8,152 nucleotides of DNA from assembly GCA_905207425.1 (NCBI GenBank), contig CAJLLB010000089.1:1-8152 (forward strand), written 5' to 3'. This DNA is from an uncultured Collinsella sp. (GTDB taxonomy: Bacteria; Actinomycetota; Coriobacteriia; Coriobacteriales; Coriobacteriaceae). The position numbers and the translations under genes are program-made. This document shows, piece by piece, positions 1 through 4,485 of this stretch (its first letter is position 1; each line of letters begins with the position of its first letter). A model generated the notes under the pieces. The model made no database searches, had not been told where the DNA came from, and worked only from the letters and a program-made list of their open reading frames with translations.

Positions 1-49
1 CGACACCCGCTTTAGGAGAGCGGTGCTCTATCCCCTGAGCCACGGAGGC
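1..49 (-). tRNA. tRNA-Arg (anticodon CCU), 5' part only
   Basis: Reading the minus strand from 49 down gives a 7-nt 5' acceptor strand GCCTCCG, then TG, a D stem GCTC/GAGC closing loop AGGGGATA, one linking A, and a 5-bp anticodon stem CCGCT/AGCGG closing loop CTCCTAA. The anticodon is therefore CCU, which reads the arginine codon AGG. The variable region begins with GTGTCG at the window edge. The T arm, 3' acceptor strand and any CCA lie outside the window, so the acceptor pairing cannot be confirmed. The arms that can be seen pair perfectly, so this looks like an intact gene cut by the window. AGG is a rare codon in GC-rich genomes of this kind. Confidence 0.93.
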
Positions 50-59
50 ATGTTGTATT

Positions 60-68
60 AGTGTAGCA
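60..68 (-). promoter_or_regulatory. Candidate extended -10 promoter of the tRNA-Arg gene
   Basis: On the minus strand the sequence reads TGCTACACT, an extended -10 (TG, one base, TACACT). It would start transcription near 53, only a few bases before the mature tRNA 5' end at 49. No convincing -35 box is visible at normal spacing. A small hairpin (CGCTG, loop TAATG, CAGCG; 78-92) lies where a -35 region would be. Confidence 0.4.
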
Positions 69-130
69 GATTTACGCCGCTGTAATGCAGCGTATACCCA
101 CTCTTCGAAGTTGCGGTGGAACAGCCCTCC

Positions 131-329
131 GGAAAGTGCGTCCCACTATCCAGGCAAATTCTGGGTCAGACTTTCCCCATGAGACCTCGCTGGGAAACTG
201 TGACCCAGAATTTCGGCTCGAAACGGGACACGGTTTCCCAAACGACCCCGTTCCGGAAACTACATCCCGGAATCGATGCTCGAACTGGGATGCACTTTCC
301 CGATCGAGCCACATGGGAGACTGCGCCCC
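131..329. repeat. Array of seven alternating-orientation 14-15 bp units
   Basis: Seven related units occupy this gene-free stretch. The forward form approximates GGGAAACTGTGACCC. Forward units lie at 131-144, 192-206, 255-268 and 315-329. Reverse units lie at 163-177, 225-239 and 287-301. Start-to-start distances are 32, 29, 33, 30, 32 and 28 bp, about three helical turns, with strict alternation. Read as dimers, this is roughly 3.5 diverged copies of a 62-bp repeat. The spacers also show homology: the one after unit 3 contains GGCTCGAAAC and the one after unit 5 contains TGCTCGAACT. Units 2 and 3 with their flanks form the longest inverted repeat (AAATTCTGGGTC at 156-167 against GACCCAGAATTT at 202-213). 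Short reading frames through the block are products of the repeats. No protein, tRNA or CRISPR structure is visible; function unknown. Confidence 0.8.
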
Positions 330-361
330 ACTTTGAGGGGGCGCTCTTTAATGACTAGTTG
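323..361 (-). repeat. Stem-loop and half-element at the 3' end of manO
   Basis: Positions 337-361 match 3975-3999, the left half and loop of the palindrome next to hypA, at 22 of 25 bases, with 15 identical in a row (TCTTTAATGACTAGT at 345-359). The element supplies the manO stop codon (TAG, 357-355). Overlapping it, GCGCCCC (323-329) and GGGGCGC (338-344) form a perfect 7-bp stem with an 8-nt loop. On the minus strand this stem follows the manO stop but has no U-tract, so it would be a weak terminator at best. Confidence 0.6.
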
Positions 362-753
362 CCTTTGTGGAAGAGGTTTTTGATAACGGAGGGGATGCTC
401 TTGGCGCCCTTAGCCGTCACATCGATAAAGTCGGGCGAACGCACGAGCTTATCCTCGTCGACGTACTTACGGACCGCGCGAAGCGTCTCTTTGTCATCGC
501 GCGTCGTAAACGTAAAGTGGCCGTTATCCTTGGTAAAGATGGCAAAACGCGTGATCTTCTTGGTGCCGCGTAAAACCTCGGCCGCGATGTAGTCGACCTC
601 GTCCCACGGGATTTGAATATAATCCTCGGGATTGCGCTCGTTGTAATACTCGAACGCCTTATTACCCACCATCACATTACCGTGGCTGGTAAGCCCCATC
701 AGGCAGGTTGCCGGCGTTGCCAGATCGACCGTGCTGTTCTGAGATTGCGCCAT
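355..753 (-). CDS. manO: ManO, DUF956 family protein of the mannose PTS operon
   Basis: A 132-residue soluble protein of the DUF956/ManO family, which in Firmicutes is usually encoded directly after the mannose-type PTS permease genes. Its biochemical role is poorly defined; a regulatory or accessory role with the permease is assumed. Recognisable family blocks are the start MAQSQNSTVDLATPAT, the segment with GNVMVGNKAFEYY (25-37), the IQIPWDEVDYI block (46-56) and the RKYVDEDKLVRSPDF block (95-109). There is no signal peptide or membrane segment. The reading frame stays open to 804, but the ATG at 753 is chosen because it gives the usual family N-terminus, has GGAGG 11 nt and GAGG 5 nt upstream, and lies beyond the hairpin at 782-817. 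The stop codon lies inside a repeated element shared with the hypA terminator. Order and orientation place it last in the man operon, but the terminator before it suggests lower expression than manXYZ. Confidence 0.88.
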   Translation of the reverse strand: MAQSQNSTVDLATPATCLMGLTSHGNVMVGNKAFEYYNERNPEDYIQIPWDEVDYIAAEVLRGTKKITRFAIFTKDNGHFTFTTRDDKETLRAVRKYVDEDKLVRSPDFIDVTAKGAKSIPSVIKNLFHKGN

Positions 754-769
754 GCGCGCCTCGCCCTCC

Positions 770-817
770 AAATAAAACAATCGGACCGCATCCAGTGTAC
801 CCACCGGGTGCGGTCCG
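770..817 (-). terminator. Intrinsic (probably partial) terminator between manZ and manO
   Basis: CGGACCGCATCC (782-793) pairs with GGGTGCGGTCCG (806-817) at 11 of 12 positions around a 12-nt loop. On the minus strand the stem is followed by ATTGTTTTATTT (781-770), an interrupted U-rich tail. It lies after the manZ stop and before the manO start, so it could end most man transcripts while some read through into manO. The plus-strand tail is only TTT, so termination is expected mainly in the man direction. Confidence 0.75.
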
Positions 818-873
818 TTTCAATGGCTCAAAAGCCCTTGCCTAGCAATTCTCGGTCTTAAGCCGAAACGTGC

Positions 874-1794
874 TTACATGAAGCCGCAGACGCGACCGAT
901 GATGCCGATGGCGAAGAGAGCCAGGATGATGACGATCGGGCTGACCTTCTTCTTGAGGAGCTTGCAGACCAGCAGGGTCAGGCACACGGCGGCAAGGCCG
1001 GGGATGAGCTGATCGAGGTTGGCCTGAAGCGTGGTGACCTTCACCTGATCAAGGGCGTTAGCACCGATGGAGTTATACATCGTCAGTGCTTCCTTGACAC
1101 CCTCAGAACCGGAGGGCAGGTTAGCCCAGTCGATAAAGGCGCCAGCAGACTGCGTGACCTTGGAGACGACCGGGGTGAAGGAGATGGACACCCAGCGCTC
1201 GACCAGGGCGCCGATGATGAACATACCCAGGATGGAAGCACCCTCGGTAACCTTGCCCATCAGACCGCCGGAGAGGTCCTTGGCGATGGAGGAGCCGACC
1301 TTGTAGCCAAACTCCTGCGTGTACCACAGGAAAGCGTAACGGATGATGTTCCACGCGAAGAAGAACAGCAGCGGACCGGCGATGCTGCCGGACAGGGCCA
1401 GGGAAGCGCCCAGAGCGCCCAGAATCGGGCGAAGGGTGAACCAGAAGGCGGGGTCGCCGACGCCGGCGAGCGGGCCCATCATACCGACCTTGACGCCCTG
1501 AATGGCGACATCGTCAATCGGGGCACCGTTGGCGCGCTCCTCCTCGAGAGCGAGGGTAACGCCAATGACGGGGGCGGAAACATAGGGGTGGGTGTTATAG
1601 AACTCCAGGTGACGCTTAAGAGCGGCAATCTGGTCATCCTTGCTGGTGTAGAGCTTCTTGATCGCAGGGATCATTGCGAAGCACCAGCCGCCGTTCTGCA
1701 TACGCTCGTAGTTCCACGAGCCCTGAAGGAACTGATGACGGAAGCAAACCTTCTTGCGGTCAGCCTTGGTGAGCTGAATCTTGTTCTCTGCCAT
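874..1794 (-). CDS. manZ: PTS mannose-family transporter subunit EIID
   Basis: EIID, the second membrane component of mannose-class PTS permeases, acts with EIIC to carry the sugar while EIIAB phosphorylates it. The 306-residue product shows the family hallmarks: FLQGSWNYERMQNGGWCFAM (22-41) at the N-terminus, YVSAPVIGVTLALEEERANG (71-90), and KVGMMGPLAGVGDPAFWFTL (102-121), the most conserved stretch. Hydrophobic segments lie at about 125-157, 185-200 and 264-303; the last ends in a basic KLLKKK then a terminal helix. Length fits the Firmicutes ManN type (about 300) rather than the shorter enterobacterial ManZ, the extra residues falling in the polar 210-260 region. A GTG three codons upstream (1803) would extend the protein by MIH, but it lies only 3 nt from AGGAGG (1807-1812). 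The ATG at 1794 is 12 nt away, or about 8 from the adjoining GGGGA, and is preferred. It follows manY by 16 nt, its ribosome site overlapping the manY stop. Confidence 0.95.
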   Translation of the reverse strand: MAENKIQLTKADRKKVCFRHQFLQGSWNYERMQNGGWCFAMIPAIKKLYTSKDDQIAALKRHLEFYNTHPYVSAPVIGVTLALEEERANGAPIDDVAIQGVKVGMMGPLAGVGDPAFWFTLRPILGALGASLALSGSIAGPLLFFFAWNIIRYAFLWYTQEFGYKVGSSIAKDLSGGLMGKVTEGASILGMFIIGALVERWVSISFTPVVSKVTQSAGAFIDWANLPSGSEGVKEALTMYNSIGANALDQVKVTTLQANLDQLIPGLAAVCLTLLVCKLLKKKVSPIVIILALFAIGIIGRVCGFM

Positions 1795-1810
1795 ATGTAT
1801 CACTCCCCTC

Positions 1811-2629
1811 CTACTCGTAATCGTTCAGAATGTCGCCGAGCGGGTCGCCGGAGCCACCGCCCATGCCGCCACCCTGCTTGGCCAGATCCTTAAGGCCAAG
1901 GTAGATGAGGGCAAGGGAGATGCCGATGAGGCCAAGGGCGATCAGCGTGAGCTGAGGGATGGCAGCAAGGACAAAGCCGAGGATGAAGAACGGCCAGGTC
2001 TCCTTGGTGGCCATCATGTTGATGACCATGGCGTAACCGACGGAAGCGACCATGCCGCCGCCGACAGCCATGCCGCCGGACAGCCAGTCGGGCATAGCGT
2101 TAAGCGCGTTGGTAACGGCCTCGGCCGGGATGATGCACAGAAGTACTGCCGGGATGGCGATACGAAGGCCCTGCATGAGGATGGCAGCGTACTGCCAGCG
2201 CTCGATGCCAGAGAAGTCGCCCTTCTCGGCGCAACCGTCCATGGCGTGAGCGATAGCGGTAGCAATGGTACGGCAGATCATGGTCAGGAACAGACCAGCG
2301 ACCGACAGCGGGACGGCGACGGCGATGGCCGCGGTAACGGCCTTGGCCGAATCAGTGGCGCCGCCGTTGAGGGCGAGCACCATGATGATCGAAGAAGCGA
2401 CCGAGGCCAGAGCGGCGTCAGGCGCGACGGCGGCGCCGACGTTAGCCCAGCCAAGGGCCATCATCTGGAGCGAACCGCCCAGGAGGATGCCCTCCTGAAG
2501 GTGACCGGTTACGAGACCGATAAGCGTGCATGCCACGAGCGGCTGATGGAACTGGAACTCATCCAGAATGCCTTCCATACCGGCAAGCAACGCGACAATC
2601 GCAACAAGCAGAATAGTGATTGCAGACAT
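1811..2629 (-). CDS. manY: PTS mannose/sorbose-family transporter subunit EIIC
   Basis: EIIC, the main sugar-translocating membrane subunit of a mannose-class PTS permease, 272 residues, close to the family norm. It is strongly hydrophobic, with membrane segments at about 3-20, 30-50, 72-88, 97-118, 145-168, 185-206 and 212-246. The block GGSLQMMALGWANVGAAVAP followed by D (51-71) is the characteristic EIIC stretch, and FQFHQPLV (25-32) is also typical. The tail is glycine-rich and acidic (KQGGGMGGGSGDPLGDILND, 251-270) and cytosolic in the expected topology. The ATG at 2629 has AGGAGG (2639-2644) 9 nt upstream. The gap to manX is 18 nt and to manZ 16 nt, so the three are co-transcribed. A long open frame exists on the opposite strand here, but it has no recognisable protein character. 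Confidence 0.95.
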   Translation of the reverse strand: MSAITILLVAIVALLAGMEGILDEFQFHQPLVACTLIGLVTGHLQEGILLGGSLQMMALGWANVGAAVAPDAALASVASSIIMVLALNGGATDSAKAVTAAIAVAVPLSVAGLFLTMICRTIATAIAHAMDGCAEKGDFSGIERWQYAAILMQGLRIAIPAVLLCIIPAEAVTNALNAMPDWLSGGMAVGGGMVASVGYAMVINMMATKETWPFFILGFVLAAIPQLTLIALGLIGISLALIYLGLKDLAKQGGGMGGGSGDPLGDILNDYE

Positions 2630-2647
2630 GTATCGGACCCTCCTTTA

Positions 2648-3637
2648 CTATGCTTGAGCGGCCAGTTCGGCCTTAGCTTTCTTCAACATGGCGTCGAGAT
2701 CCTCGGAGGCATCCGAAGGAACCTTGCGGACCTCGAACTTGACGCCCTTGGCCTTGAGGGCCTCGAGGGTCTTAACGTCGTCATCGCCCATAGCGACAGC
2801 GTTGGTGACGACGACCTTGCCCTTGGAGTGAGCCATGGAACCGATGTTGACTTCCTTGATGTCGACGCCGGCCTCGATGGCCTTGAGCAGATCCTGCGGG
2901 TTCTCGAAGAGCAGCATGGCCTTGGTGTCACCAAAACGCGTGTCCTTGACGACCTCGGCCATCTTCTTGATAGGCACGACGTTGGCATGGACTCCCGGAG
3001 GGGCAGCCTGCTCGATCATGGTCTTGCGGAGCTCGTCGTGAGCAACGCCGTCGGAAACCACGATGATGCGGTTGGGGTTGATCTGCTTGGTCCACGTGGT
3101 GGCCACCTGACCATGCAGCAGACGGGTGTCGATACGGACGTGGGCAATCTTGATATGCCCGTCGCCGATAACCGTTCCCGGAGGGATGGCGCCTGCAGGA
3201 GCAGCGGCGGCCGCAGCCGGCTTCTTCTCCTCGGGCTCCAGAGACTCGGGCTTGACGCGCACGCCAGCCTTAGCCTCAGTCACGAGATGTTTTGCGATCG
3301 CATGTGCAGTGTTCTTTGCGTCAAAGCGCTGCGAATATGCCTCGATGAGCATAGGCAGGTTGACACCGGTGACGATAGCCCAGGAATCGTGGCCCTCGAT
3401 GAGCCCGCTGATCTGGTTGAACGGCGTGCCGCCCCACAGATCAACGAGGAAGAGTACCTGCTCCTGGTCGTCGAAGGAAGCGACTGCTTCCTCGACCTTA
3501 GCACGGAAGTCGTCGGGGCCCATGCTCGGCTCGAGCGAGACCACGGCCACAGACGGCTGATCGCCAAAGACCATCGAGCCCGTCTGCTTGATTCCAGCCG
3601 CCAAGTCACCATGGCTAGCAAGAACAATACTTACCAT
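2648..3637 (-). CDS. manX: PTS mannose-family EIIAB fusion
   Basis: Cytosolic phosphotransfer subunit of a mannose-class PTS, 329 residues, taking phosphate from HPr and passing it to the sugar carried by EIIC/EIID. The EIIA domain (1-125) starts MVSIVLASHGDLAAG, with the phosphorylated histidine His9, and has the LVDLWGGTPFNQ block (64-75). A charged then Ala/Pro-rich linker follows (EPEEKKP and an AAAAAAPAGAIPP run, about 134-153). The EIIB domain (160-325) starts HIKIAHVRIDTRLLHGQVAT (161-180), where His175 is the second phosphorylation site. Both histidines are present, so the protein should be active. The fused EIIAB form matches ManX of E. coli and ManL of Firmicutes. The frame also allows a GTG one codon upstream (3640), but the ATG at 3637 is 7 nt from AGGAGG and gives the standard N-terminus. 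First gene of the operon. Sugar specificity (mannose, glucose, glucosamine or others) cannot be read from sequence. Confidence 0.96.
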   Translation of the reverse strand: MVSIVLASHGDLAAGIKQTGSMVFGDQPSVAVVSLEPSMGPDDFRAKVEEAVASFDDQEQVLFLVDLWGGTPFNQISGLIEGHDSWAIVTGVNLPMLIEAYSQRFDAKNTAHAIAKHLVTEAKAGVRVKPESLEPEEKKPAAAAAAPAGAIPPGTVIGDGHIKIAHVRIDTRLLHGQVATTWTKQINPNRIIVVSDGVAHDELRKTMIEQAAPPGVHANVVPIKKMAEVVKDTRFGDTKAMLLFENPQDLLKAIEAGVDIKEVNIGSMAHSKGKVVVTNAVAMGDDDVKTLEALKAKGVKFEVRKVPSDASEDLDAMLKKAKAELAAQA

Positions 3638-3644
3638 CACATAA

Positions 3645-3650
3645 CCTCCT
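3645..3650 (-). promoter_or_regulatory. Ribosome binding site of manX
   Basis: A perfect AGGAGG on the minus strand lies 7 nt before the ATG at 3637 and only 4 nt before the alternative GTG at 3640. The spacing favours the ATG. The strength fits a highly translated transporter operon. Confidence 0.8.
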
Positions 3651-3706
3651 TTTTGTCTACGTATTTCCTACACGACAAAAAAGAGTATAGCCGCAAGTGT
3701 GGCAAA

Positions 3707-3712
3707 ATTATA
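3707..3712 (-). promoter_or_regulatory. Candidate -10 box of the man operon promoter
   Basis: The minus strand has a perfect TATAAT here, which would start transcription near 3700 and give a leader of about 60 nt before manX. At 17-bp spacing the -35 position reads ATCCAA, a poor match to TTGACA, which suggests activation by a regulator. Just upstream lies GTTTAAACAAA (3738-3748), centred near -43. No -24/-12 (sigma-54) signature is seen. Confidence 0.5.
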
Positions 3713-3957
3713 GGAAAAAATGTGAATGGTTGGATTATTTGTTTAAACGTCATGCTTTTGTTACAAGTTGGTTACATCGCTGGTTTTCAGCTATTCCTCG
3801 CTAAACATAATTAGTTTGACCATCTTAGAAAACAGATACAGGCACAGCATTCACTAATACCGATTTAAATCGGATAAGAACCTGCTTGACTCTTCGATAT
3901 TTTGTTTAAACAGACGTGACTTGACTAATTTCGTTAGTTATGCTTTAGCAAACCGTC
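3713..3957. other. Gene-free region upstream of the man operon
   Basis: AT-rich stretch with no coding signal and no tRNA or riboswitch that I recognise. It holds two copies of TTTGTTTAAAC in the same orientation (3738-3748 and 3901-3911). GTTACA occurs twice at an 11-bp period (3760-3765 and 3771-3776), the first copy lying within the palindrome TTGTTACAA (3758-3766). There is a perfect 14-bp palindrome CCGATTTAAATCGG (3860-3873) and an inverted repeat ACTAA/TTAGT (3924-3928 and 3934-3938). These are plausible binding sites for regulators of the man operon. None can be assigned to a known family. Confidence 0.5.
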
Positions 3958-4022
3958 AAAAAAGAATAGTCATTGGGGACGTTCTTTAATGACTAGTCGT
4001 TTAAGAACGTCCCCAATGACTA
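3958..4022 (-). terminator. Palindromic terminator after hypA
   Basis: The 20-bp arms at 3967-3986 and 4003-4022 are perfectly complementary around a 16-nt centre, which itself contains the palindrome GACTAGTC (3991-3998). The whole 56 bp is nearly one palindrome. On the minus strand the stem is followed at once by TTCTTTTTT (3966-3958), making a strong intrinsic terminator 2 nt after the hypA stop. The plus-strand side has no U-tract. The left half recurs at 337-361, so the element is a repeated sequence recruited as a terminator, probably REP-like. Confidence 0.8.
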
Positions 4023-4024
4023 AG

Positions 4025-4450
4025 TTAGGCGATGTGGAGGGGGTTGGCGGCGTCGACGGCGTCAGGAGCAGCGGGACCATCAGGGGTAGCGTCTGCCAGG
4101 TTCTCGTCGGGGGTCTCGATCTGCTTGATCATGACATCCTGGCCCTGCAGCAGATAAGTCTCGCCGCTACCGCAATGGGGACAGGTCTTTCCGTACTCGA
4201 CCGTCGCGTAGTCGCGGCCGCACGCCTCGCAATGTGTCACGGCCTCAACGGGCTCCACGATAAGCTCCGAGCCCTCGGTGATAGGCTTTTTATCTGCTGC
4301 CCAGCGCCAAGCGTCGAGCAGCAAGTCGGGAACGACGCCCGAGACCTCGCCCAGCAGCAACGTCACGCTCGAAACGCGACGCACGCCATTGGCGCGCGCC
4401 ACATTCTCGACATCGCGAATGATGTGATAGACGATTCCGAGCTCGTGCAC
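4025..4450 (-). CDS. hypA: HypA, nickel chaperone for [NiFe]-hydrogenase maturation
   Basis: HypA delivers nickel, normally with the GTPase HypB, to the large subunit of [NiFe]-hydrogenases. The product begins MHELGIVYHI, giving the N-terminal nickel-binding Met-His-Glu (His2). The zinc site is formed by CEAC (Cys74, Cys77) and CPHC (Cys90, Cys93). The middle part, with VSSVTLLLGEVSGVVPDLL (26-44), is typical. Length is 141 residues against about 115 for most HypA; the extra is an acidic, Ala/Pro-rich tail (112-141) after the usual end at QDVMIKQIE. The start is a GTG at 4450: it places His at position 2 as required for nickel binding, and GGAAGG lies 9 nt upstream (4460-4465). The open frame continues upstream to 4579 but overlaps the preceding gene. 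It follows the oxidoreductase gene by 35 nt and is read from the same transcript. No hypB-F or hydrogenase gene is in this window. Confidence 0.92.
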   Translation of the reverse strand: MHELGIVYHIIRDVENVARANGVRRVSSVTLLLGEVSGVVPDLLLDAWRWAADKKPITEGSELIVEPVEAVTHCEACGRDYATVEYGKTCPHCGSGETYLLQGQDVMIKQIETPDENLADATPDGPAAPDAVDAANPLHIA

Positions 4451-4485
4451 TTTTATATTCCTTCCGCCGTTCCCGTTATGACTAC

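Noticed and set aside
131..329. CRISPR array
   Set aside because: Units alternate in orientation, are only 14-15 bp and diverged, and the spacers share homology. There are no cas genes.
72..358. Small open frames of about 80 codons in the repeat array
   Set aside because: They occur on both strands in overlapping frames across inverted repeats, with no ribosome site or recognisable motif.
754..804. Longer manO starting at 804
   Set aside because: That start lies inside the hairpin loop and right arm, so the terminator would be within the coding region. The ATG at 753 has ribosome-site matches and the family N-terminus.
3638..3700. Riboswitch in the manX leader
   Set aside because: The predicted leader is only about 60 nt, A/T-rich, with no stable nested stems or known riboswitch core.
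3660..3760. Sigma-54 promoter for the man operon
   Set aside because: TTGCCACACTTGC near 3690-3705 looks superficially similar but lacks the required GG at -24 and the correct GG to GC spacing.
1781..3814. 677-codon open frame on the plus strand opposite manX/manY
   Set aside because: The minus strand carries clear, complete PTS genes. The plus-strand translation has no recognisable domains, spans intergenic sequence and is biased to Asp, Gly, His and Leu, as expected for a shadow of GC-rich codon use.
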